From contig JAQIBV010000034.1 of assembly GCA_027858855.1 (NCBI GenBank), forward strand, positions 1-62,866: a stretch of DNA of 62,866 bases, given 5' to 3'. The notes beneath the pieces are model-generated. The model had not been told where the DNA came from. It did no database searches and worked only from the letters and a program-made list of their open reading frames with translations. Each line of letters opens with the position of its first letter. The stretch's first letter is position 1. A program made the translations under genes and the position numbers. This DNA comes from Spirochaetota bacterium (GTDB lineage: Bacteria > Spirochaetota > UBA4802 > JAFGJZ01). Below, in pieces: positions 33,142 through 42,498 of the stretch.

Positions 33142-34134
33142 ATGCCTAAATTTACAGATACCATAACAATACGTTTGAAGGCCGGCCAGGGTGGTCCCGG
33201 TTCGGTTGCTTTTCATCGTGAAAAGTACATTGCCAAAGGAGGTCCTGACGGAGGGGATGGAGGCGATGGTGGAAACATATATTTTGTTGCCGATCGTAGT
33301 CGTACCAATCTTTCGTCTTTTTTCAAGGATCGACTCTATGCGGCCAAACGTGGAATGCATGGTGAGGGACGCAATAAGCACGGCGCTGATGGATCTGATT
33401 TAATTCTGAAGGTTCCACCGGGAACTGAGATCATCCGTGAAGATACCGGCGAGCTTATCTCTGATATGGTAGATGAAGATGTTCCGGTTTTGATTGCTAA
33501 GGGTGGTCGTGGTGGCAAGGGTAACGCCTTTTTTAAATCGTCCACAATGCAGATACCCCGTTTCGCACAGCCTGGAGAAGAGGGCGATGCCTTTTCAATA
33601 GTCCTGAACCTGAAATTGATAGCTGACGTTGGAATTGTTGGGCTTCCAAATGCCGGTAAATCCACTTTTTTAAAAGCGGTAACAAATGCGAAACCAAAGA
33701 TTGGTAGTTATCCCTTCACAACTCTGATACCAAATATTGGAGTTGTCAAGAGTCCTCGTGGTCATGAGTACAAGATCGCAGATATTCCCGGAATTATTGA
33801 GGGAGCACATCAGGGCAGCGGGCTGGGGCTCTCCTTCCTGCGCCATATCGAACGGGTAAACTGCCTTCTCTATTTCATCGATATCGAGTCGGAGGATATC
33901 GAGTATACTTACAAACTGCTTCGAAGTGAGCTGTCATCATATAGTGAGGAGCTTCTTGAAAAACCGTTCCGTGTTGTTCTTACCAAAGCTGACCTGGTTC
34001 CCGATAAGAGTTTCATACAGGATATGATTTCCGATCTGAGTCTTGAAAATATTATTGCAATCTCATCACTTGATGGTTATAACACAGATACTGTTTTGAA
34101 AGAGATCGAGACCATGGTTACAGACGAGGAGTAA
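33142..34134 (+). CDS. obg: Obg/CgtA GTPase
   Basis: This 330-aa GTPase acts in late 50S assembly and stress signalling. The glycine-rich Obg fold covers about 1-158 (KAGQGGPGSVAFHREKY, GGDGGDGGNIYF). The G domain has GLPNAGKST (G1), DIPGIIEGAHQGSGLG (G3) and LTKADL (G4). It ends at about residue 330 with no OCT domain, the shorter form of the family. Six bp separate it from proB. Confidence 0.96.
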   Translation: MPKFTDTITIRLKAGQGGPGSVAFHREKYIAKGGPDGGDGGDGGNIYFVADRSRTNLSSFFKDRLYAAKRGMHGEGRNKHGADGSDLILKVPPGTEIIREDTGELISDMVDEDVPVLIAKGGRGGKGNAFFKSSTMQIPRFAQPGEEGDAFSIVLNLKLIADVGIVGLPNAGKSTFLKAVTNAKPKIGSYPFTTLIPNIGVVKSPRGHEYKIADIPGIIEGAHQGSGLGLSFLRHIERVNCLLYFIDIESEDIEYTYKLLRSELSSYSEELLEKPFRVVLTKADLVPDKSFIQDMISDLSLENIIAISSLDGYNTDTVLKEIETMVTDEE

Positions 34135-34140
34135 ATACAT

Positions 34141-35250
34141 ATGCCACGCAAAGAATATCTGCAAAACGTTCGGCGTCTGGTTGTTAAAATAGGGTCATCC
34201 TCCATAACTGATAACGGTCGTATCTGTGCGAAAAAAATAGAAACCTTTGTACGCGATGTCCTTGCAGTTAAGAGCAAGGGCTATGAGGTTATCGTCGTCT
34301 CTTCCGGTGCAATAACAGCCGGTGCCGGTGAATCCGGTATTGAGCTTGGACATCTTACCATTCCGGTTAAACAGGCTCTTGCCGCTGTAGGTCAGACTGT
34401 GCTTATGAATCAGTATCGTGATTCTATGAAAAGTAATGGGGTAATGGTCGGTCAGATTTTAATGACCGAGGATGATGTAAAAAATCGTCGCCGTTTCCTG
34501 AATTTGCGCAACACGATCAATGCCCTGCTTAAGATGGGCGCTGTACCGATCATTAATGAGAATGATTCGGTTGCAGTAAAAGAGATAAAGGTTGGTGACA
34601 ACGATACTCTCTCTGTTCATGTTGCGCATATGACTGAAGCACAGCTTCTTATTCTTCTTTCCGACGTAAATGGATTTTACCGAGATCTTTCTGATAAAGA
34701 ACCGATAGATATTGTTCATGAAATCGATGATGATATTCGAACCTGTGCAGGTGGAAGTGGATCACGGTATGGTACCGGTGGAATGCAGACAAAGATCAGC
34801 GCTGCCGATAAGGTTATCAAATCCGGTGAAATGATGGTCATTGCCTCTGCTTCCGAACCTTCGGTAATTGAACGTATAGTCGCTGGTGAAAAAATGGGTA
34901 CTCTATTTATTCATCCGGATGATATCACTATGCCTGGACGAAAGCGGTGGATATCGTTTAACATGAACGAGAAGGGTTTAGTTGTTATTGATAAGGGGGC
35001 ATACCGGGCTCTTTTTGAACAGAAAAAGTCTCTTCTTGCTATTGGTATTACATCAGTTTCGGGTGTTTTTTCTCCCGGAGATGCTGTTGTAATCAAATAT
35101 CAGGATGCTATTGTGGGTAAGGGGATTGTAAACTACAGTTCAGACGAGCTTGTAAAAATTGCTGGCATCAGGTCAGACGCGATTGCTTCGGTGCTCGGTC
35201 GAGAGTACTACGACGAGGTTATTCACCGAGATAATCTGATTATCTATTAG
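34141..35250 (+). CDS. proB: Glutamate 5-kinase with PUA domain
   Basis: This 369-aa enzyme phosphorylates glutamate, the first step of proline synthesis. The amino-acid kinase domain covers about 1-260 (RRLVVKIGSSSITD, VVSSGAITAGAGE, INENDSVAVKEIKVGDNDTLS, GSRYGTGGMQTKISAA), and a C-terminal PUA domain follows (about 275-365; VDKGAYRAL-like region to SVSGVFSPGDAV). Length matches ProB. proA is not in the window. Confidence 0.95.
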   Translation: MPRKEYLQNVRRLVVKIGSSSITDNGRICAKKIETFVRDVLAVKSKGYEVIVVSSGAITAGAGESGIELGHLTIPVKQALAAVGQTVLMNQYRDSMKSNGVMVGQILMTEDDVKNRRRFLNLRNTINALLKMGAVPIINENDSVAVKEIKVGDNDTLSVHVAHMTEAQLLILLSDVNGFYRDLSDKEPIDIVHEIDDDIRTCAGGSGSRYGTGGMQTKISAADKVIKSGEMMVIASASEPSVIERIVAGEKMGTLFIHPDDITMPGRKRWISFNMNEKGLVVIDKGAYRALFEQKKSLLAIGITSVSGVFSPGDAVVIKYQDAIVGKGIVNYSSDELVKIAGIRSDAIASVLGREYYDEVIHRDNLIIY

Positions 35251-35524
35251 AGGCATAAAAGTTGCCAGATAAATCATACCAGCCTCCTTCTTCAATTATA
35301 TTTTTAAGCATATAAACTCTCCTTTTCCACACCAGTCTGTCAGTTTTGCTGGTATTAAACTTTAACTTGACGAAAATGTGGAAACCATGCATCGTCGTTC
35401 GCAAAGAGAAGTATCTACTCCGCACTACTATAAAATTATGGTTACTATTAGAAAATCACATTCTATTTATGATGTAACCGGTAGGGAATAATTTGATTCC
35501 CATATAAAAGAAAAGGAATGTTTA

Positions 35525-38269
35525 ATGTTTGGTAAAATAATCGGTTTTATTTTTGGAACAAAACACGAGCGTGATGTTAAGCGCATGAAGCCCATTGTGG
35601 CACGTATTAACAGTTTCGAGCCTAAGATGCAGGGGAAAACAAACGAAGAGTTGAAAGATTGCTCTTTCGAGTTGCGAGAGCGCTGCCTGAAAGGTGAAAG
35701 CCTTGATGATCTTTTACCGGAGGCCTTCGCATTAGTGCGGGAGACCGCTGTCCGTGTACTTGGTATGCGTCACTACGATGTACAGATGATGGGTGGTATT
35801 GTATTGCATCAGGGTAAGAATGCAGAGATGAAAACCGGAGAAGGTAAGACTCTTGTTGCAACTCTTGCGGTTTATCTGAATGCACTCAGTGGAAAGGGGG
35901 TTCATGTTGTTACTGTAAATGACTATCTTGCACGTCGTGATGCGATCTGGATGCGCCCAGTTTATGATTTTCTGGGGTTAAATGTTGGTATAATTCAGCA
36001 TAACATGGATCATGAGGCGCGAAAGGTTGCTTACGGTTCAGATATAACTTATGGTACAAATAATGAGTTTGGCTTTGATTATCTGCGCGATAATATGGTC
36101 GAACACAGAACTTTACGTGTACAGCGCGAGTTGAACTACTGTATTGTGGATGAGGTTGACTCGATTCTTATAGATGAGGCACGAACACCACTTATCATAT
36201 CCGGTTCCATCGAAGAGAGTACCAAGAAATACTTCGAAATCGACAAATTAATCCCACGCCTGAAAAAAGACGAAGATTACGAGGTAAATGAGAAAGATCG
36301 TAATGTTTCCTTGACTGAAAGTGGTGTCCACACTGTCGAAAAACTTCTGAGTATTGATAATCTTTTTGATAATAATAATTTTGAAGTTGTTCATTATGTA
36401 AATCAGGCTCTCAAGGCACATACACTTTTCGAAGCTGATGTCGACTACATCGTTAAAGATGACAAGGTTGTTATTGTTGATGAGTTTACCGGCCGATTGA
36501 TGGAGGGGCGCCGATTTTCTGATGGCTTGCACCAAGCACTTGAGGCCAAAGAAAAGGTTACCATTGCCCGTGAGAGTCAGACCCTCGCTTCTGTAACCTT
36601 TCAGAACTTCTTCCGTATGTACAACAAACTTTCCGGTATGACCGGTACAGCCGATACCGAAGCGGTCGAATTCCATAATATCTACAGCCTTGATGTGGTC
36701 GTTATTCCTACAAATAAACCATTGGTTCGAGTCGATCATGCAGACATGATCTATAAAACCGAACGAGAGAAGTTTAATGCAATAGCCGAAGATATACGAA
36801 GTTGCAGCACAAAAGGTCAGCCAATTCTTGTTGGTACAGTCTCTATTGAAAAGTCAGAAATACTCTCCGCTTTGCTTAAAAACAAGGGAATCGGACACAA
36901 TGTGTTAAACGCCAAGTTTCATGAGCGCGAGGCTCAGATTGTATCAGAAGCTGGTAGTCCTGGAATGGTAACTATTGCAACCAATATGGCTGGTCGTGGT
37001 ACAGACATTGTCCTGGGTGGGCAGAAAAAACATGTTGAAGATATTGAACACTATATTCCGGCTCATGATGTAAAGTTGTGGGAGGAATTTAAAGTTATGA
37101 TTCTCTCCAATAACTTTGATGAGGCTGAGCGGTTCAGCAGTTCTTTAGAGGGTAAGGATCGTCATAAAGCCGAAGCTGCTGTTCGCGGAGGTCGTGAATG
37201 GCTGGTCAGTCATCAAAAAGTTCTCGATGCTGGCGGACTCTATATTCTGGGAACAGAACGCCATGAGGCTCGCCGAATAGACAATCAGTTGCGTGGACGT
37301 GCCGGCCGTCAGGGTGACCCGGGTGTTTCACGCTTTTATCTTTCGCTTGAAGATAACCTGATGCGTATCTTCGGGTCCGAGCGTATCTACAAAGTTATGG
37401 ATCGTCTTGGAATGGAAGAGGGCCAGCAAATAGAGAGCAAGATGGTTTCGAATGCTATTGCCGGAGCACAAAAAAGGGTCGAAGGCCGTAACTACGAGAT
37501 TCGTAAACATCTGCTTGAATATGATGATGTTATGAATTCTCAGCGTGAATTCATCTATTCTCAGCGTAATGACATTCTTGAAGGTGAAGATATTTCAGAA
37601 ACCATTCAGGATTATATGTACGAAGCTATTCAAAACGCGGTGGAGATTCATTCCAACGAGAAGAACTACTCTGATGAGTGGGACATGGAATCCCTGATTT
37701 CATTTATCCGATCCAAGTACATATCTGATTTTACCTTCGAGGCTAAAGATCGGAAAAAGGTCAGTTTCGATAATTTTGTAGAGGAGACATTTCAGAAGTT
37801 CCTTGATGTATATAACAGCAAGGCATCTAAGATTGGTGATGAAAATATGCGCCATCTGGAAAGGATGATAGCTTTAAAGATAATAGATACTAAATGGCGT
37901 GAGCATCTCTATCAGATGGATGAGTTGCGTGATGGTATCTGGACTGTTGGTTATGGAAACAAGCAGCCTCTTGTTGAATACAAACTTAAAGGATACGATA
38001 TTTTTCAAGAGATGCTCGATGCTCTGCGTGCCGACATAACCGAGTTTCTGTTAAAGGTGCAGATAAACGAACAGATCCGCGAAGAGGCTCCTGTAAAATA
38101 TCGTCAGGTTGGAAACGAGCATCATGCCGAGGTTCAGCAGTTTGGTGCGGGTGCCGGTATTCCAACTAGCACTGGTACTCATAAAAATCCGAACAAAACA
38201 AGATCAAAACCTGAACCGGTTGTCGGTGGCACCAAGAGAGTTAAATCCCGTCGCAACAGGAGACGCTGA
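35525..38269 (+). CDS. secA: Preprotein translocase ATPase SecA
   Basis: This 914-aa motor drives proteins through SecYEG. Motifs in order: MKTGEGKTLVATLAVYLNAL, DEVDSILIDEARTPLIISG, the preprotein cross-linking region, TNMAGRGTDIVLGG, and ERHEARRIDNQLRGRAGRQGD. The helical scaffold follows (DDVMNSQREFIYSQR; DTKWREHLYQMDELRDGIW). The extreme C-terminus is basic (KRVKSRRNRRR) and lacks the zinc-binding CxCxSGxxxxxCH tail that binds SecB and lipids. Start follows a weak AAAGGAATG site. Its stop overlaps the next ATG. Confidence 0.97.
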   Translation: MFGKIIGFIFGTKHERDVKRMKPIVARINSFEPKMQGKTNEELKDCSFELRERCLKGESLDDLLPEAFALVRETAVRVLGMRHYDVQMMGGIVLHQGKNAEMKTGEGKTLVATLAVYLNALSGKGVHVVTVNDYLARRDAIWMRPVYDFLGLNVGIIQHNMDHEARKVAYGSDITYGTNNEFGFDYLRDNMVEHRTLRVQRELNYCIVDEVDSILIDEARTPLIISGSIEESTKKYFEIDKLIPRLKKDEDYEVNEKDRNVSLTESGVHTVEKLLSIDNLFDNNNFEVVHYVNQALKAHTLFEADVDYIVKDDKVVIVDEFTGRLMEGRRFSDGLHQALEAKEKVTIARESQTLASVTFQNFFRMYNKLSGMTGTADTEAVEFHNIYSLDVVVIPTNKPLVRVDHADMIYKTEREKFNAIAEDIRSCSTKGQPILVGTVSIEKSEILSALLKNKGIGHNVLNAKFHEREAQIVSEAGSPGMVTIATNMAGRGTDIVLGGQKKHVEDIEHYIPAHDVKLWEEFKVMILSNNFDEAERFSSSLEGKDRHKAEAAVRGGREWLVSHQKVLDAGGLYILGTERHEARRIDNQLRGRAGRQGDPGVSRFYLSLEDNLMRIFGSERIYKVMDRLGMEEGQQIESKMVSNAIAGAQKRVEGRNYEIRKHLLEYDDVMNSQREFIYSQRNDILEGEDISETIQDYMYEAIQNAVEIHSNEKNYSDEWDMESLISFIRSKYISDFTFEAKDRKKVSFDNFVEETFQKFLDVYNSKASKIGDENMRHLERMIALKIIDTKWREHLYQMDELRDGIWTVGYGNKQPLVEYKLKGYDIFQEMLDALRADITEFLLKVQINEQIREEAPVKYRQVGNEHHAEVQQFGAGAGIPTSTGTHKNPNKTRSKPEPVVGGTKRVKSRRNRRR

Positions 38270-39630
38270 TGTCTTCAGAGTTAATGAAGAGCGTATCAGG
38301 AATACGCGGCATCGTTGGAGAGACAATGACTCCAGCACTAATTCTCAATGTGGCGCGTGCGTTTGCTCTCTATGTTCGTGGAGGCAAGGTCGTTATCGGG
38401 CGTGATGGTCGCTGTACTGGCCATGCAATTTCGGCAATAATCGAATCGACGCTCGCTCTTTACGGTTGCGATGTTGTTGATCTGGGTGTTGTGCCAACTC
38501 CTACTGTACAGATTATGGTCGAAGATCTTGAAGCGGCTGGAGGCATAATAATATCGGCTTCACATAATCCGATAGAGTGGAATGCTTTTAAACTGCTCAA
38601 GTCGGATGGAACTTTTTTAAATGGTCGTGAAATTGAGAAATTTTTTGCACTGCTTGAAAAAGATGCCGGTAGCCCAAAGGTTTGGGACGAGATAGGTCAG
38701 GTCTATACAACGGACAATGCTTTTACCACACATATCAGGCGTGTTGTTAATGTTATCTCTGTTAGCGCAATAAAGCGAAAACGATTCAAGGTTGCACTGG
38801 ATTCTGTTAACGCATCCGGTTCTTATATTACAACAGAACTTCTAAACTATCTGAATTGTAAAATCGTACCTGTGTTTTGTGAAATAACCGGAACCTTCCC
38901 CCGGGTTGCCGAACCGCAGCCTCAGAACCTGGTTGATCTATCTACTGCGGTTTTGCGCTACAAATGTGACATCGGCTTTGCACAGGATCCGGATGCCGAT
39001 CGACTTGCTTTAGTCGATGAAACAGGAACTCCATTATCTGAGGAGTATACACTTGTGCTTGTTGCGGAACATCTTCTGTCACAGGTGAAAGGGCGTGTCG
39101 TTATAAACCTCTCTACTACCAAGGCCGTGGAGGATGTAGCGGCCAAATATGGCGTTGAGTGTGTACGTACTGCGGTTGGTGAAATCAACGTTGTTGATGA
39201 AATGAAGAATGGTGCCCGTATAGGTGGCGAGGGTAACGGCGGAGTCATCTCTCCGGAGATTCATCTGGGGCGCGATAGCCTTGCAGGCATTGGCTACATA
39301 CTTGATATGATGGCTCAGCGAAACAAGTCGCTTTCCGAACTGCTGGAAGATTTACCCCGCTATTATATGAGAAAAGGGAAAGTATCTTTTAATCGTGCTA
39401 AGCTTAAAAGTCTGTACGCCAAGATCAAAAAAACATTTAAAGATCAGAAAATATCTGAAGTTGATGGAATAAGAATAGACTTTATAACTATTGAAAAGTT
39501 TTCAAATGGCTGGGTTCATCTGCGTCCCTCTAATACTGAACCTATCTTTAGAATTATAACAGAAGCCGACACGGTAGAAAAGTCAGATCTGATTTATAAT
39601 TATTGTGCCCGACTCGTTAAGAGTCTGTAG
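38269..39630 (+). CDS. glmM: Phosphohexomutase, probably phosphoglucosamine mutase
   Basis: This 453-aa alpha-D-phosphohexomutase has SVSGIRGIVGETMTP at the N-terminus, the active-site serine loop IIISASHNPIEWNAFK, metal loop QDPDADRLALVDE, sugar loop GEGNGGVISPE and phosphate loop RPSNTEPIFRI. GlmM makes glucosamine-1-phosphate for peptidoglycan and lipid precursors. ManB-type activity cannot be excluded by motif alone. The ATG overlaps the secA TGA by one base. Confidence 0.88.
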   Translation: MSSELMKSVSGIRGIVGETMTPALILNVARAFALYVRGGKVVIGRDGRCTGHAISAIIESTLALYGCDVVDLGVVPTPTVQIMVEDLEAAGGIIISASHNPIEWNAFKLLKSDGTFLNGREIEKFFALLEKDAGSPKVWDEIGQVYTTDNAFTTHIRRVVNVISVSAIKRKRFKVALDSVNASGSYITTELLNYLNCKIVPVFCEITGTFPRVAEPQPQNLVDLSTAVLRYKCDIGFAQDPDADRLALVDETGTPLSEEYTLVLVAEHLLSQVKGRVVINLSTTKAVEDVAAKYGVECVRTAVGEINVVDEMKNGARIGGEGNGGVISPEIHLGRDSLAGIGYILDMMAQRNKSLSELLEDLPRYYMRKGKVSFNRAKLKSLYAKIKKTFKDQKISEVDGIRIDFITIEKFSNGWVHLRPSNTEPIFRIITEADTVEKSDLIYNYCARLVKSL

Positions 39631-39656
39631 GTTTTGCATAATTGTCTTTGAAAAAC

Positions 39657-39686
39657 TCCGGTTGCGCGTTTTCACGCACAACCGGA
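39657..39686 (-). terminator. Terminator of the GNAT gene
   Basis: CCGGTTGCGCG (39658-39668) pairs with 39675-39685 (one mismatch), extended by a T-A pair. In the minus direction the stem runs into AGTTTTTC; in the plus direction A-rich sequence follows. It therefore serves the minus-strand gene ending at 39703. Confidence 0.65.
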
Positions 39687-39702
39687 AAAAATCCCGCATC
39701 CT

Positions 39703-40941
39703 CTACATATTATAATAGAGAAATGAGTTTTGTTTCGGAAAGAGAATTTGTGTAATGACCATGTTTTCATCATCACATATACAGTCATATGTACGATTCA
39801 TAATCATATTAATAGTTTCGTGCCCTGTAATCAGGCTGAAAAAATCTCCCTCTTTCATCGAAAAAATATCCATAAACTCTCCTGTTATCGCTTCACGTTC
39901 AACAGATTTAAATTTGCCATCTGTAAAGGTGAGTATAAGTGAATAGTGATACAGATCAACCCTGAATGTAAAACTCTGTGATTGAAGAATACTTTTTCTT
40001 ACTCTATGTTCAAGTATCGAAGCAATTTTCTTTAAAAATCGAATCGGTTCAATCCTGATCTGCCATGCGTAGCATATTGTATGCCGACCACGACAGCTCT
40101 TAATTACCGGAACGATAGAGTGAAAATCTGGAATATTAAAACGGATATAATCCATTCCTCGACTTAGGGCTAAGGTGCGACAGTGAACCAAAAGGGCTCT
40201 GTATGCAGAATAGTCCATATCAGAAACTTCACTGACAATCAAGCCATCACCAAAGCCATGAAGATTGATCTTAAAGTAGCCGATATCATTACCGTTGTGA
40301 TTCAAAAAGTAGTACTCAGCATCATACTCGGAATCGAAGGAACAATCCATACAGTATGTAATTGTAGTGCTGTTTAATTTTGTATGAAGATCATATTTTT
40401 TTATATGTTCTTTGTAAAAATCAGCAATGGCTCCTGACTCTTCCGGAACGGCTTTTCTTAGAATATATCCGCTCTCTTCGATAGATTTTGTAATTCCATA
40501 CAAGGGTAAATCGAGGTGGATATCTAAAGGTATTGCGTAGTGAAACCCAAAATTATGATAAAATCCTGGAATGCCCTGTATGATAGACATATCATATTCA
40601 AGATTATCAATATACTTTAAAAAATGTTCAGTCAGAGAACGACTTAGTCCTTTCCCTCTGTAGTCGGCACGTGTTCCTACTATTCCCAGTTCATAAACAT
40701 TTAGTTTTACTGAACCAAAATAAACATCCCAGGGAATAAGTGCTACAGATGAAATAATCTCTTTATTACTGTTTTCAATAAAGAAAAAGTGTTCGTCCAA
40801 AATTGTTGGGTGTAACTTGAAAATCTTATCGGTTAGCCGACCGCAAATTTCGTCATGAATAATAGCGTTGAAGTCAATCAGACGTTTACGATCATTTTGC
40901 GAACTGCATTGTTTAATAATATATTCAGTTGAATTCTTCAT
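39703..40941 (-). CDS. GNAT-family N-acetyltransferase with C-terminal extension
   Basis: This 412-aa protein has an N-terminal GNAT domain (about 5-150) with VYELGIVGTRADYRGKGLSRSLTEHFL, the acetyl-CoA pyrophosphate loop (RGKGLS). A second, weaker acetyltransferase-like region covers about 165-290, and the last ~100 residues resemble the sterol-carrier-like end of Eis-type enhanced acetyltransferases. The substrate is unknown. It is a single gene, convergent with glmM. Confidence 0.75.
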   Translation of the reverse strand: MKNSTEYIIKQCSSQNDRKRLIDFNAIIHDEICGRLTDKIFKLHPTILDEHFFFIENSNKEIISSVALIPWDVYFGSVKLNVYELGIVGTRADYRGKGLSRSLTEHFLKYIDNLEYDMSIIQGIPGFYHNFGFHYAIPLDIHLDLPLYGITKSIEESGYILRKAVPEESGAIADFYKEHIKKYDLHTKLNSTTITYCMDCSFDSEYDAEYYFLNHNGNDIGYFKINLHGFGDGLIVSEVSDMDYSAYRALLVHCRTLALSRGMDYIRFNIPDFHSIVPVIKSCRGRHTICYAWQIRIEPIRFLKKIASILEHRVRKSILQSQSFTFRVDLYHYSLILTFTDGKFKSVEREAITGEFMDIFSMKEGDFFSLITGHETINMIMNRTYDCICDDENMVITQILFPKQNSFLYYNM

Positions 40942-41118
40942 GATTCTCTCCTGTTGTTACACGGTTTACCAACGACCAACGACAAATGCTTACAAAGCTC
41001 ATTGGTAAGCCGGATTATGGTTTAGTTCTGCTCAAATTATCTTGTGTCTGTTGTTTTTGAGCATAAGAAGAGATGCCGTAGTTATTACGAGTTTTTAGGT
41101 ATAAAGGAGTTAAGAAAA

Positions 41119-41133
41119 CCGTAGCAACTACGG
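41119..41133 (-). terminator. Short terminator after the cation exchanger gene
   Basis: CCGTAG-CAA-CTACGG is a 6-bp perfect stem followed, in the minus direction, by TTTTCTT. It lies about 90 bp past the stop at 41220. Confidence 0.55.
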
Positions 41134-41219
41134 ACTATACCAGCATGAAGACTCCGAAGGAAAATTTTAAATTGATTAGGTTCTTTATATAAACTCTGTG
41201 AATAATAGTCAATATTTAT

Positions 41220-42155
41220 TTACATCTTAATAAAGTCTATGGCCCAGAGGGCGAGTCCGCATAAAATTAGAGCAACACCTTCCTTTCGCGAGACCTTCCA
41301 CCCGGTTCTTAAAAAGATGAGTGCTGTCACAATCATTGTTATCAGCATAATTAGTGAAAAGAAAGATGTCTTTTCAATAACAAGAGGATTGATTGCACCT
41401 GCAACACCCAGAACGCCCAGTATGTTAAAGATATTACTACCCACAAGGTTACCAGCAGAGATATCATGTTTGCCCTTGATTGCGGCCGCAAGAGATGTGA
41501 CAAGCTCAGGAGCCGATGTCCCTGCTGCAACAATTGTGACTGCGATTACCCATTCTGAAATTCCAAACATTCGAGCAATCGATTCGGAAGATGATACCAG
41601 TAGCTGACCGCCCGTAGCAATAACAATAATCGATATTGGTGTGATTAGGAAATCGTACCAGCGCGCAGTCTTTGTTATCAGTTCGTCTGACTCTATAGCT
41701 TCTTTTTTAATGAACAGAACAGAAAGGTAGACGATTAGGAGTATGAACAGACACACAGCTTCAATGCGTGACAGGGTGTAGTCTCCGGTGTAAAAGAAAA
41801 TAAGTAGAATAATTGACGAGGCTGTCATAAAGAAACCGTCCCGATAGATCAACTTGCGACTGCTCGCAACGGGATGGAACAGGGCAACCAGTCCAAGAAT
41901 GAATCCGAGGTTAAAGATGTTTGAGCCGACTACGTTTCCAACTGAGATACTTGACTGCCCCTTAAGAGCCGCACTAACAGTTACCGCGAATTCTGGTGCA
42001 GACGTTCCAAATGCTACAATCGTTAAACCGATAACAAGTTGTGAAACACCAAAGCGGTTTGCAATTTTTTCAGCAGATTCTACAAGATAATTAGCGCCGA
42101 ACCAGAGAAAAACTATTGATAGTGCGAGGATCAGAAGCTGTTGAAATAATATCAT
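41220..42155 (-). CDS. CaCA-family calcium/sodium (YrbG-type) antiporter
   Basis: This 311-aa membrane protein has ~10 helices in two inverted halves. Each has an alpha-repeat: LTIVAFGTSAPEFAVTVSAALKG then GNVVGSNIFNLG in the first half, and VTIVAAGTSAPELVTSLAAAIKG then GNLVGSNIFNILG in the second. These bind the exchanged cations. It probably exports Ca2+ against Na+ or H+. It follows the 109-aa unknown gene by 13 bp, likely in one transcript with the S1-domain gene. Confidence 0.93.
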   Translation of the reverse strand: MILFQQLLILALSIVFLWFGANYLVESAEKIANRFGVSQLVIGLTIVAFGTSAPEFAVTVSAALKGQSSISVGNVVGSNIFNLGFILGLVALFHPVASSRKLIYRDGFFMTASSIILLIFFYTGDYTLSRIEAVCLFILLIVYLSVLFIKKEAIESDELITKTARWYDFLITPISIIVIATGGQLLVSSSESIARMFGISEWVIAVTIVAAGTSAPELVTSLAAAIKGKHDISAGNLVGSNIFNILGVLGVAGAINPLVIEKTSFFSLIMLITMIVTALIFLRTGWKVSRKEGVALILCGLALWAIDFIKM

Positions 42156-42168
42156 GGGTAGTTAGTCC

Positions 42169-42498
42169 TTAGTGAATAGTCTTGTCTGTGTCCAGAAATT
42201 GGTTCGAGAGGTCAGGAATGGAGAGCACGATGCTATTAAAAAGAAAACCGGTAACAAGAAATTTTGAAAGATTCTTGTTAACTTTTGCAAGGTCAAAGAT
42301 CTGATGAGTAACAAAAATACTGTTGTCCATAATCTCTTTCAAAAGAATTTTGTTAAATGCATCCTGTCCCTTAACTTTGTCTGATCCGGTTTGAGCAGCA
42401 GTTACAGATTCACTAATTATTTCCGTCATGATTGTCTGAAAAAACTGATCAAAATCCTCTTCAACTTCTATTATTTTGCCTGATTTAAGTTTTATCAT
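42169..42498 (-). CDS. Hypothetical 109-aa protein coupled to the S1-domain gene
   Basis: Not recognised. It begins MIKLKSGKIIEVEEDFDQFFQTIMTE, mostly helical and acidic, with a hydrophobic stretch at 80-95 (FLVTGFLFNSIVLSI). Its ATG overlaps the end of the S1-domain gene by 14 bp, so translation is probably coupled. A role connected with that protein is possible but only from position. Confidence 0.6.
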   Translation of the reverse strand: MIKLKSGKIIEVEEDFDQFFQTIMTEIISESVTAAQTGSDKVKGQDAFNKILLKEIMDNSIFVTHQIFDLAKVNKNLSKFLVTGFLFNSIVLSIPDLSNQFLDTDKTIH

